Below, one piece after another: positions 15,137-22,739 of a stretch of 64,000 bases of DNA. Under the pieces are notes generated by a model that saw nothing but the letters and a program-made list of their open reading frames with translations, made no database searches and had not been told where the DNA came from. The translations under genes were made by a program, and so were the position numbers. Every line of letters starts with the position of its first letter. Position 1 is the stretch's first letter. This DNA is from Chloroflexota bacterium (GTDB lineage Bacteria; Chloroflexota; Anaerolineae; Anaerolineales; Villigracilaceae). Where the stretch lies: contig JAIOOU010000004.1 of NCBI GenBank assembly GCA_021414245.1, positions 248,001-312,000 of the forward strand. The letters are read 5' to 3'.

Positions 15137-16399
15137 ATGTTTCACAATTTAAAATTAGACGCGGCCAAAGTCTATTTATTTATTGAATTTACAGCATCGG
15201 CTTTCTTCTCCATGATGTTTGTGACCATGTCGTTGTATGAAGCCACGGTGGCCGGGCTTACCCCGCTGCAGCTTGTGCTGGTGGGTACGACGGTGGAACT
15301 TTCCATTTTCGTGTTCGAGATCCCCACCGGTGTGGTTGCGGATGCGTTTTCCCGCCGCTTGTCCATCATCATCGGATATGTTGTGATGGGGATTGGCACC
15401 CTTGTGGAGGGATTTTTTCCGGCTTTCCTGCCGATTCTGCTTGCCCAGGTGATTTGGGCATTTGGTTATACCTTCACCAGTGGCGCCACACAGGCTTGGA
15501 TTTCCGACGAGATCGGTGAAGGACCTGCCAACCAACTTTTCATGCGCGCCACCCGGATCGGGTTGATCGCATCTTTGCTCGGGATGGGGCTGGCCATTTT
15601 CATTGGCGCCAACAACGTTGCCCTCCCCATTCGGTTTGGCGCACTGGGCGTGCTTGCCATCGGTTTAGCCCTGATCTTTATCATGCCTGAAACCGGATTT
15701 AAACCGGCTTCGAAAGAGGATCGGAACAACTGGCAGCATATGTGGCATACCTTTAATGAGGGGTTGAGGTCCGTGCGCGCCCGTCCGCGACTGATCACCA
15801 TTCTTGGAGTGGGACTGTTCTATGGCTTGTATAGTGAAGGATTCGACCGGTTGTGGGTCAAACACCTGATCGATCATTTTGAGATCCCGGTGATCTTCGG
15901 GAATAACCAGGTGGCCTTCTTTGCAGTATTGCGCATCGCCGGTTCAATCCTGACCATCTTTGCCATACGCTTTGTTGAGAAGCGGGTCGACTCAGGCAGT
16001 CCGCTGGCGATCGGGCGGGCGATGCTGATCGTGACCGGGGTGATCGGATTGGCAATGATCGGGTTTGCAATTTCCCCGCTTCTGTCCCTGACCCTCGGCT
16101 TGTATCTCGTTATTAAAGTTTTGCGGGACGTGCATGATCCCCTAAATTCGGCTTGGGTGAACCAAAAACTCGACCCGGAGACCCGCGCCACCGTGCATTC
16201 CATGGTGGGGCAGGTTGACGCAATAGGGCAGGTTGCAGGCGGTCCGGGCGTGGGCTTGATTGCGCGGTTCTTTTCGGTGGGTGCAGCCATCGCGACTTCG
16301 GGACTGCTGCTCATGCCGGCCATGTTCCTCGTAGGCAGGGCCAACTCACAGTCCGGGCAGGAAGCGGATACGGGGGCGGATGCGGCACTGATCGTGTAG
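15137..16399 (+). CDS. MFS transporter
   Basis: A 420-residue protein with about 12 hydrophobic segments. The loop after segment 2 reads GVVADAFSRRLSI, a form of the MFS motif GxxxDRxGRR. It belongs to the drug-efflux-like group often seen in Gram-positive bacteria and Chloroflexi. Direction is probably outward, driven by protons; the substrate is unknown. AAAGG lies before the ATG. It is followed by a terminator and stands alone apart from the possible leader ORF. Confidence 0.88.
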   Translation: MFHNLKLDAAKVYLFIEFTASAFFSMMFVTMSLYEATVAGLTPLQLVLVGTTVELSIFVFEIPTGVVADAFSRRLSIIIGYVVMGIGTLVEGFFPAFLPILLAQVIWAFGYTFTSGATQAWISDEIGEGPANQLFMRATRIGLIASLLGMGLAIFIGANNVALPIRFGALGVLAIGLALIFIMPETGFKPASKEDRNNWQHMWHTFNEGLRSVRARPRLITILGVGLFYGLYSEGFDRLWVKHLIDHFEIPVIFGNNQVAFFAVLRIAGSILTIFAIRFVEKRVDSGSPLAIGRAMLIVTGVIGLAMIGFAISPLLSLTLGLYLVIKVLRDVHDPLNSAWVNQKLDPETRATVHSMVGQVDAIGQVAGGPGVGLIARFFSVGAAIATSGLLLMPAMFLVGRANSQSGQEADTGADAALIV

Positions 16400-16406
16400 T
16401 TAATCT

Positions 16407-16448
16407 GGTGGATGAAGGGCATTGCGGCTGTCTTTCATCCACCTTTTT
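16407..16448 (+). terminator. Terminator after the MFS gene
   Basis: GGTGGATGAA / TTCATCCACC is a perfect 10-bp stem followed by TTTTT. It insulates the following promoter. Confidence 0.88.
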
Positions 16449-16479
16449 ATTATCCCTGACAAGTCTGTATGGTGGAAAA

Positions 16480-16508
16480 TTGACGCATTATCCCCTTGCA
16501 TGTATAAT
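16480..16508 (+). promoter_or_regulatory. Strong sigma-70-type promoter of the PATAN-GTPase-kinase operon
   Basis: TTGACG (16480-16485) and TATAAT (16503-16508) are separated by exactly 17 bases, with TG just upstream of the -10 box. This is one of the two best promoter matches in the window and lies 45 bases before the first gene of an 11-gene block. Confidence 0.85.
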
Positions 16509-16552
16509 TTTCGAACCTATCCCTACATCAAGGGGTAACCAGAGGAAATGAT

Positions 16553-17359
16553 ATGGCCCTGCGCGGAAATTTACGAGATTTTACCGTCACCCAATTGCTT
16601 AATCTTATTAACCTTGCAAGCAAAACCGGTACGCTGGTGGTGGATGGGGCATCGGAGCAGGCCTATATATCGTTCCGTGATGGAAAACTTGCCTACGCCC
16701 GGATCGGCCAGGAGGATGGAAGCCTGGCCGCTGTTTTGCATAAGGCCAATAAGATCAATGCCAATCAATACCGGGCGATCGCGGATCGTGCAGGCCAGAT
16801 GACTGACAAGGAACTCGGCCTGCTTCTTATTAATGCAGGATATGTTTCACAGGAAGACATCCTTTTAAATCTGCAGGGGTATTTTACGGAAGTCGTCCGC
16901 AGGTTGTTCACCTGGGTGGAGGGCATCTTCCGTTTTGAGAACGAAATGCTTCCCCCGGAAGACCGCATCAATGTGCGGCTTGACCTTGAAAACATTATTA
17001 TTGAAGGCTCCCGCCAGCTGCGCGAGCTGGAGCAGCTGCAGGACGAGATCCCAAGCCTGGATATGGCCCTTAAGTTTACGGAACGTCCACTGACCAATGT
17101 GAATTTGAGCGTGGATGAATGGAAAGTGGTGAAGTTCGTAGATCCAAAGAACACCATGCGCCAGATCGCAAGCACGAATAAATTAAGCGACATTGAAGTC
17201 CGCCGGATCGTATATGGACTGCTGCAGGCGGGACTGGTGGAAATGGCGCGTCCCGCAGGGGCTGCGCCGATCCCCAATCCCAAGCAGTTCCCAACCCAGG
17301 ACAAGGACGAACAGAAATCATTGATCAATAAATTGATCGGCCGAATTCGCACAATGTAA
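16553..17359 (+). CDS. PATAN (DUF4388) domain protein
   Basis: The 268-residue protein begins MALRGNLRDFTVTQLLNLI with SKTGTLVV and FRDGKLAYA, the hallmark of the DUF4388/PATAN domain (about residues 1-90). The PATAN domain is a protein-interaction module found with receivers and small GTPases. The middle part (YVSQEDILLNLQGYFTEVVRRLFTW) fits the usual DUF4388 extension, and residues 190-240 look like a small winged-helix (MRQIASTNKLSDIEVRRIVYGLL). It opens the operon and precedes its presumed partner GTPase by 28 bases. No enzyme activity is expected. Confidence 0.8.
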   Translation: MALRGNLRDFTVTQLLNLINLASKTGTLVVDGASEQAYISFRDGKLAYARIGQEDGSLAAVLHKANKINANQYRAIADRAGQMTDKELGLLLINAGYVSQEDILLNLQGYFTEVVRRLFTWVEGIFRFENEMLPPEDRINVRLDLENIIIEGSRQLRELEQLQDEIPSLDMALKFTERPLTNVNLSVDEWKVVKFVDPKNTMRQIASTNKLSDIEVRRIVYGLLQAGLVEMARPAGAAPIPNPKQFPTQDKDEQKSLINKLIGRIRTM

Positions 17360-17387
17360 CACACTCAGGGTTAGAAGGATAGAAATT

Positions 17388-17921
17388 ATGCAAACGGTCA
17401 AAATGGTAGTAACGGGTCCATTCAGTGCTGGCAAGACGCAGTTCATTCAGTCTGTCAGCGAGATCGATGTCGTTGCCACGGAACGAAAGATCACGTCGGA
17501 AGAGGAGCGTTCCGTCAAATCGGCAACCACGGTTGCGATGGATTTCGGCCGCATTACCGTGGACGAGGACCTGGTACTTTACCTGTTCGGCACACCGGGC
17601 CAAAAGCGTTTCGACTTCATGTGGGAGATTCTCTCGGAGGGTATGTTGGGCTTCATTGTCATGGTGGATAGCACCCGGCCCGAAACCTTCCGCGAGGCGC
17701 GTTCCATCCTTGAGACCTTCCGGGCCTATGCCCCCACGCCCTTTGTGGTGGCTGCAAACAAACAGGATGCGGAAGATGCCTGGGAGATCGAAGATGTTCG
17801 TCATGCCCTGCGCCTGGACAGCAATACCAAGCTGTTGCCTTGTGTGGCGACCAATCGTGAAACTGTAAAATCTGTATTGCTTGAACTGCTGTACAGCATC
17901 ATTAAAGAAATGGATTCCTGA
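17388..17921 (+). CDS. Ras-like small GTPase (COG2229 type)
   Basis: A 177-residue P-loop GTPase. The motifs are G1 GPFSAGKT (residues 10-17), G3 LFGTPGQKRF in place of the usual DxxGQ, and G4 NKQD (about residues 123-126). This pattern is typical of the prokaryotic COG2229 GTPases that sit beside PATAN or roadblock proteins and act as switches in signalling or polarity. The order PATAN-GTPase is conserved in many Chloroflexi and Deinococcota. A partner GAP/GEF is not identifiable; the PATAN or V4R protein of this operon may serve. Confidence 0.88.
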   Translation: MQTVKMVVTGPFSAGKTQFIQSVSEIDVVATERKITSEEERSVKSATTVAMDFGRITVDEDLVLYLFGTPGQKRFDFMWEILSEGMLGFIVMVDSTRPETFREARSILETFRAYAPTPFVVAANKQDAEDAWEIEDVRHALRLDSNTKLLPCVATNRETVKSVLLELLYSIIKEMDS

Positions 17922-17948
17922 AATCTGGGAGCGGGTCAATCGGCTGCT

Positions 17949-18746
17949 GTGTCATCAATCACCACTGATCAGGGAATAGTTCATTACGAAGTATATGGGC
18001 GCGGGCGTCCCGTCATTCTTTTACATGGATGGCTGGGATCCTGGGGGCTTTGGCAGGAAACCATGGCCTATCTGGGTGCGTTTTATCGCACTTACGCACT
18101 GGATTTCTGGGGATTTGGTGAATCGGGCAAGAAACGCGATACCTACGCTGTTTCTGATTTTGTCAGCCTTGTCAATCAATTTATGGACCAGTTGGGAATT
18201 GTCCATGCGCCGCTGGTGGGTCACAGCATGGGCGGGACCGTCAGCCTTTCTGTTGCCATCAAATACCCCGAGCGTGTCAGCAAGGTTGTGGTGGTGGGAT
18301 CTCCGATGATAGGGTCCTCGCTTGCACCCCTGCTCAAGCTGGCAGGTTATCGTCCAATCGCATTCATGTTGTTTAATATGATGGGTGTTTTTCGGGCCGG
18401 GATGCGCTTGTATTCCCCCATCATTTGCAAGGACCCGCGCTTTCCTGAGATGATGGATCGTGACCTGTCCCGCACCACGGTTGAATCCTTTCTTCGTTCG
18501 ATTGCATCCCTGCGCCGCACAGATCTGACCCCGATGCTGTCCCAGATCAAGGTGCCTGCCATGGGTATGTATGGGGACAAGGATGTTATTGTTCATCCTT
18601 TGCAATGGCAGCCCATGCAGCAGGGGATTCCGCAGGCAGTTATTGAACGCTTCCCAACATCCGGTCATTTTCCGATGTTGGAGGAGCCAACGATTTTCAG
18701 CCAGAAATTAAAGGCATTCCTCGACCAGGATTCTCCAGCATCATGA
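17949..18746 (+). CDS. Alpha/beta hydrolase with Ser nucleophile
   Basis: A 265-residue alpha/beta hydrolase starting at GTG 17949. The oxyanion segment is LLHGWLGS, the nucleophile elbow is GHSMGG (Ser about 91), an acid residue lies in YGDKDVIV and the catalytic His in TSGHFPM. Family members include esterases, thioesterases and C-C hydrolases. It overlaps the V4R gene by four bases, so the two are coupled. It is a paralogue of the hydrolase that ends this operon (30536-31324), which has Asp instead of Ser at the elbow. Next to an acyl reductase, an acyl-ester or thioester substrate is plausible but unproven. Confidence 0.88.
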   Translation: MSSITTDQGIVHYEVYGRGRPVILLHGWLGSWGLWQETMAYLGAFYRTYALDFWGFGESGKKRDTYAVSDFVSLVNQFMDQLGIVHAPLVGHSMGGTVSLSVAIKYPERVSKVVVVGSPMIGSSLAPLLKLAGYRPIAFMLFNMMGVFRAGMRLYSPIICKDPRFPEMMDRDLSRTTVESFLRSIASLRRTDLTPMLSQIKVPAMGMYGDKDVIVHPLQWQPMQQGIPQAVIERFPTSGHFPMLEEPTIFSQKLKAFLDQDSPAS

Positions 18747-19363
18747 GCGGCGAATCCTTTTTTTATCCCCAGAAAATGGGCAGGTTGATCTTTTTGGGCA
18801 TGGAGGAGGTGATTGGCACGAGCGGGGTGGATGCCGTTCTGCGTGTTGCATCCCTGGAGAAGTTCATCCACAATTACCCCCCATCCAATTCTGAACGCAA
18901 ATTTTCGTTCGAAACGGTCAGTCTGCTGCAGAGCGCACTGGAACAGATTTACGGTCCTCGTGGTGGGAGGGGGTTGGCGCTGCGGACAGGACGTGCCTGC
19001 TTTAAATATGGTCTCAAGGAATATGGATCCATGCTTGGGTTGACTGAAATGGCGTTTCGACTGCTTTCCCTGCCCACGAAACTGCATTCCGGCACCCGCA
19101 GTTTTGCGGACCTTTTTAACAAGCAGACCGATCAAAAAGTGACTGTGGAAGAAAAAGACGGCATGATCTTGTGGCATATCGAGCGCTGCCCGTTGTGTTG
19201 GGAGAGAAAAGCTGCAGAGCCCGTCTGTCACCTGGCGGTGGGATTGCTGCAGGAGGCTTTATACTGGCTGAGCGGGGGCAAGGTGTTTAACGTGGAGGAA
19301 ACTGCCTGTATTGCCAGGGGCGACGCAACCTGTACCATTGCCATCGATCAAACCCCATTTTAG
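18743..19363 (+). CDS. V4R (4-vinyl reductase-type) ligand-binding domain protein
   Basis: The 206-residue protein ends with the V4R signature: CPLCWER, a helix with CHLAVGLLQEALYWLSG, then EETACIARGDATCTIAI. V4R is a small-molecule-binding fold (related to the BchJ and MethR/DmpR sensing domains) that usually binds hydrophobic ligands, and its Cys residues can hold zinc. The N-terminal half (FLGMEEVIG...) is a helical region common to the family. It likely senses a hydrophobic ligand or carries it to a partner. Start ATGA overlaps the stop of the hydrolase gene. Confidence 0.75.
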   Translation: MSGESFFYPQKMGRLIFLGMEEVIGTSGVDAVLRVASLEKFIHNYPPSNSERKFSFETVSLLQSALEQIYGPRGGRGLALRTGRACFKYGLKEYGSMLGLTEMAFRLLSLPTKLHSGTRSFADLFNKQTDQKVTVEEKDGMILWHIERCPLCWERKAAEPVCHLAVGLLQEALYWLSGGKVFNVEETACIARGDATCTIAIDQTPF

Positions 19364-19419
19364 AAGTCCTGCTACATTAACAGTTTTGTTGAATGGGGTG
19401 TTTTGCGGTCACTTTGCTT

Positions 19420-19425
19420 TATAAT
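19420..19425 (+). promoter_or_regulatory. -10 box next to the start codon of the beta-helix gene
   Basis: TATAAT ends eight bases before ATG 19434 and there is no ribosome site between them, so transcription could start at or very near the A of the start codon (leaderless mRNA). No good -35 box is visible. Confidence 0.4.
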
Positions 19426-19433
19426 CCCTGATT

Positions 19434-20711
19434 ATGCTTAAAATCATACTGCACGCGCAGGACCAGATCATGCCATTTTGCGAGCCGGCGCGTGAATTAC
19501 GCATACAAAATTCACCTCTTTGGCTGCATCAACGAAATCTGCTTGCTCCCTACGTCACCCGCGAAATGGAGTTGAAGCAGGGTGAACGTCTGCAGCCGGT
19601 GCGTGAGCCCACCATTGTTTATCGCGACAACCTGTTTTTTGACGAATTTTATATCCGGGCTTTTATGACGGAGGCGATGAAAAAGAATCGCCCTGTGCGG
19701 GCGGCGTTTCGCGCAGACGACCCGGCCTTTAAGGAGCACGCACTGCCCCTTTCCACTTCCTACACCCCGGCAGGAAGTTTATATCTGGCTGATCTTTGGT
19801 ATTACCCGAACGGCCCTGTCGCGGGGGTGGAACCCCTTGTGATCGACATGCAGGCCCGCGAGATCGGCTATTATCATGTCCCAACGTACATGGGCGACCA
19901 AAGCGGCGATCTGATTTTTCAGGTGCCCTTGCGCTCCATGATTGCAATTGATTCCTGGGTGCATGTCTTTATTGCAGATGTGGTGTTTGGTCTGTTCGCG
20001 CGCGGCGCCCGCTATGAAAAAAGGGCAAATGAGGAGTTTTCTTTCAAACTCAAGATCATCGGAAAAGCCGTTTACGAGGGACGTCAGGTATTGGAGTGTT
20101 CCGAAGTTGTAAAAATCGGCAAGAATTGCGTGATTGACCCAAGCGTTGTCATTAAAGGTCCCACAACCATCGGCGATAATGTCACCATTAATGCGGGTGC
20201 TGTGATTGATAACAGCATCATTGGGAACAACGTTAATATTTCCCAGGGTGTGCAGGTCATGCTGTCTGTGGTGGGGGATGGGGCCTTCCTGCCCTTCCGT
20301 GCCGCGTTGTTCATGACCACCCTTATGGAAAACGCCATGGTGGCGCAAAATACCTGTCTGCAAATGTGTGTGATCGGCAGAAACACCTTTATCGGCGCCG
20401 GTTCCACATGGACGGATTACAACCTGATCCCTGCACCTCTTCGTGCCCGGGATGGCAACGGCAAGTTGAGCCTGTCCAACCGGCCCGTCATGGGCGGGGC
20501 CGTCGGGCACAACTGCCGCATCGGTTCAGGCATGATCATCTACCCGTCGCGCACGATCGAATCAGATGTCGTGTTAACAGCCTCTGCTGAAAGACGTGTG
20601 ATCGATCGAGACATCACCTTTGACCAGAGCGATCATCACCATCTCAAGCTTGCTCATTTGCATCAAACGCCATACCACCGGCATTTGAAGGCCGAGGTGG
20701 AGTCGTGGTAA
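19434..20711 (+). CDS. Left-handed beta-helix (hexapeptide-repeat) protein
   Basis: A 425-residue protein. Residues about 225-345 contain hexapeptide repeats (IGKNCVIDPSVVI, TTIGDNVTINAGAVI, IIGNNVNISQGVQV), which form a left-handed parallel beta-helix like those of acyl- and nucleotidyl-transferases; a further turn is near residue 365 (MGGAVGHNCRIGSGMII). The first 220 residues are a different domain I do not recognise, without an obvious nucleotide-sugar motif. The gene abuts the acyl-reductase gene exactly (TAA then ATG), so the two probably act together. An acyltransferase role is possible but not shown. Confidence 0.75.
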   Translation: MLKIILHAQDQIMPFCEPARELRIQNSPLWLHQRNLLAPYVTREMELKQGERLQPVREPTIVYRDNLFFDEFYIRAFMTEAMKKNRPVRAAFRADDPAFKEHALPLSTSYTPAGSLYLADLWYYPNGPVAGVEPLVIDMQAREIGYYHVPTYMGDQSGDLIFQVPLRSMIAIDSWVHVFIADVVFGLFARGARYEKRANEEFSFKLKIIGKAVYEGRQVLECSEVVKIGKNCVIDPSVVIKGPTTIGDNVTINAGAVIDNSIIGNNVNISQGVQVMLSVVGDGAFLPFRAALFMTTLMENAMVAQNTCLQMCVIGRNTFIGAGSTWTDYNLIPAPLRARDGNGKLSLSNRPVMGGAVGHNCRIGSGMIIYPSRTIESDVVLTASAERRVIDRDITFDQSDHHHLKLAHLHQTPYHRHLKAEVESW

Positions 20712-21797
20712 ATGGATAGCTTTGCCTTCATTATTCACCCGATCGATCCCAAGCGCGATGTAAGCCGAAAGTTTCCATTTTTAGGACGTGTTCTGACTGA
20801 AAGACAAATCGATTTCTTTTCCACGTTCTTTCCGCCCGTATATATTTCGGAGATCGAAGGGATCACTTCCCGGGCGACCGGCAAAGTGGTCAGGGGCTGG
20901 TTCATTGCCTGTCCGTATACGCCGCGTCGCATGATGGAGTTGCGTGAGCGCACGGTCTATCGTAAAATTATTCAAACCGGCCGCATGGCTGAAAAACTTG
21001 GCGCAAATATTCTCGGTCTGGGCGCTTTTACATCGGTGGTGGGCGATGCAGGTGTGACCATTGCGAATGCGCTTGAGATCCCCGTCACCACAGGCGATTC
21101 CTTTACTGTGGCCATGGCCGTCCAGGCCATTCGGGATGCGGCGCAGGTAATGGATATTAAAATTGAAGAGGCGACGGTGGCTGTTGTCGGCGCGACCGGG
21201 GCAATTGGCCGCGTCTGTGCCGAACTGTTGGCCGGAGAAGCTGCGAGGATCCTGCTCGTGGCCCGGGATGAGAAAAAGCTTCAGGTGCTGCAGGACAGGC
21301 TCAAGGTCGGGGCGAGAAGCGAGCTCGTCATCAGCACGAAAATGGACGTGTTGAAGGATGCCCAATTGATCCTGACCGTCACGAGTTCGATCCACGATGT
21401 CATCCGTCCGGAGCATCTGCAGGCCGGCAGCGTGGTTTGTGATGTGGCCCGCCCCCGCGATGTTTCTGCAATGGTGGCGGCAGTGAGAGATGATATATTA
21501 GTGATTGACGGCGGCATGGTGGATGTGCCAGGCACCGTAAATTTTAATTTTAACTTTGGTTTTCCCGAAGGAAAAGCCTATGCCTGCATGGCCGAGACAA
21601 TTGCACTGGCTTTGGAGGGTCGTTTCGAGGATTACACGGTTGGCAGGGATATTACTATCGAACGCGTGAAGGAAATTACTGCGATCGCCGAAAAACACGG
21701 TTTTCGCATGAGCGGCTTCCGCTCTTTTGAGCGCGAAGTGACAAATGAACAGATCGAAGCCGTTAAACGTAATGCGCGTCTGCGCATACAAGCGTGA
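20712..21797 (+). CDS. Fatty acyl-ACP/CoA reductase-like protein (cyanobacterial AAR homologue)
   Basis: This 361-residue protein aligns along its length with cyanobacterial long-chain acyl-ACP reductase as I remember that sequence: KVVRGWFI, LGLGAFTSVV, TTGDSFTVA, the Rossmann motif ATVAVVGATGAIG (residues 154-166), VIDGG, then KAYACMAET and GRDITIERVKEITAIAEKHGF. The Cys at residue 292 (YACMAE) matches the acyl-thioester Cys294 of the cyanobacterial enzyme (FACFAE). That enzyme reduces acyl-ACP to fatty aldehyde with NADPH. Automatic annotation may call this shikimate dehydrogenase-like because of the Rossmann domain. No aldehyde-deformylating oxygenase is present in the window, so the product's fate is open. 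Confidence 0.75.
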   Translation: MDSFAFIIHPIDPKRDVSRKFPFLGRVLTERQIDFFSTFFPPVYISEIEGITSRATGKVVRGWFIACPYTPRRMMELRERTVYRKIIQTGRMAEKLGANILGLGAFTSVVGDAGVTIANALEIPVTTGDSFTVAMAVQAIRDAAQVMDIKIEEATVAVVGATGAIGRVCAELLAGEAARILLVARDEKKLQVLQDRLKVGARSELVISTKMDVLKDAQLILTVTSSIHDVIRPEHLQAGSVVCDVARPRDVSAMVAAVRDDILVIDGGMVDVPGTVNFNFNFGFPEGKAYACMAETIALALEGRFEDYTVGRDITIERVKEITAIAEKHGFRMSGFRSFEREVTNEQIEAVKRNARLRIQA

Positions 21798-21817
21798 CGC
21801 GGCCAGAGGAGATATAT

Positions 21818-22723
21818 ATGGGAAAAGCCCGCCTTTTGGTAGTAGAAGACGATGTGGATATCGCCAACATGCTCAAGATCTATTTTTCGGGCATGCAATA
21901 CGATGTGGAGGTTGCGCACCGTGGACGTGATGCCCTGGAAAAGACAAAACAATCCCTGCCGCACCTGATCGTACTCGATATCATGCTGCCGGATATTGAC
22001 GGGTATGAGGTCTGCCGTAATTTGCGAACCAGCACCCGCACCAGCCATATCCCGGTCATCTTCCTGACCCAAAAGGACGAACGCAGCGACAAGCTGCAGG
22101 GTCTTGAACTCGGGGCTGATGATTACATCACCAAACCCTTTGATATTGAAGAGTTGAAACTGCGTGTTCAAGGGGCCATTCGCCGCTCGGAACGCGAAAG
22201 TCTGACCGATCCCCGCTCGGGCCTTCCCGCCGGGCGTTTGATCGAGGAGCAGTTGCGCCGGATCATCCGTGAGACCAGCTGGGCCCTGTTGGACGTGCGC
22301 CTGAATAATTTTGACGCCTTCAAGGATGTCTACGGTTTCGTGGCCGGAGACGATGTCTTGCGCTTTGCCGCGATGATGATTGGTGAAGTGGTGGATGAAT
22401 TTGGAACCACAAGCGATTTCATCGGTCATGCAGGCGGGGATAACTTCATCATTATTACGACGAACGAAGCTGCCCCGAGCATTCGTCAAAGGTTAAAAGA
22501 AAGATTTGCAACAGAAGTGCAAAGCCACTACAACTTTATCGACCGCCAGCAGGGATTCATCCAGGTCCCGAAAGCTGAAGGTGGCTTTGAAAAAGCCGGC
22601 TTTATGACCTTCTCTGCGGGGCTGGTTTCCCCAAGTTCGCATTCCTTTGCGGATATCCGTGAGATCACCGAACTTGCAGCCGATGCTCGCAGACAGGACG
22701 CGGCAACTGCCTCAGCCGCTTGA
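21818..22723 (+). CDS. Response regulator with degenerate GGDEF domain
   Basis: Start 21818 (MGKARLLVVEDD) is set by AGAGGAGA upstream. Residues 1-120 are a complete receiver: EDD acidic pair, Asp in LIVLDIMLP and Lys in ITKPF. Residues 130-290 form a GGDEF-like domain, but the active-site loop is GGDNF, missing the catalytic Glu, and other cyclase positions look weak. It is therefore probably not a cyclic di-GMP synthase; it may bind GTP or a partner. It lies directly before the giant kinase and is likely one of its phosphorelay partners. Confidence 0.85.
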   Translation: MGKARLLVVEDDVDIANMLKIYFSGMQYDVEVAHRGRDALEKTKQSLPHLIVLDIMLPDIDGYEVCRNLRTSTRTSHIPVIFLTQKDERSDKLQGLELGADDYITKPFDIEELKLRVQGAIRRSERESLTDPRSGLPAGRLIEEQLRRIIRETSWALLDVRLNNFDAFKDVYGFVAGDDVLRFAAMMIGEVVDEFGTTSDFIGHAGGDNFIIITTNEAAPSIRQRLKERFATEVQSHYNFIDRQQGFIQVPKAEGGFEKAGFMTFSAGLVSPSSHSFADIREITELAADARRQDAATASAA

Positions 22724-22739
22724 TAGGTGAGTATCTCCC

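Noticed and set aside
21818-22723. GGDEF protein as producer of cyclic di-GMP for the riboswitch
   Set aside because: Active-site loop is GGDNF; catalytic Glu missing.
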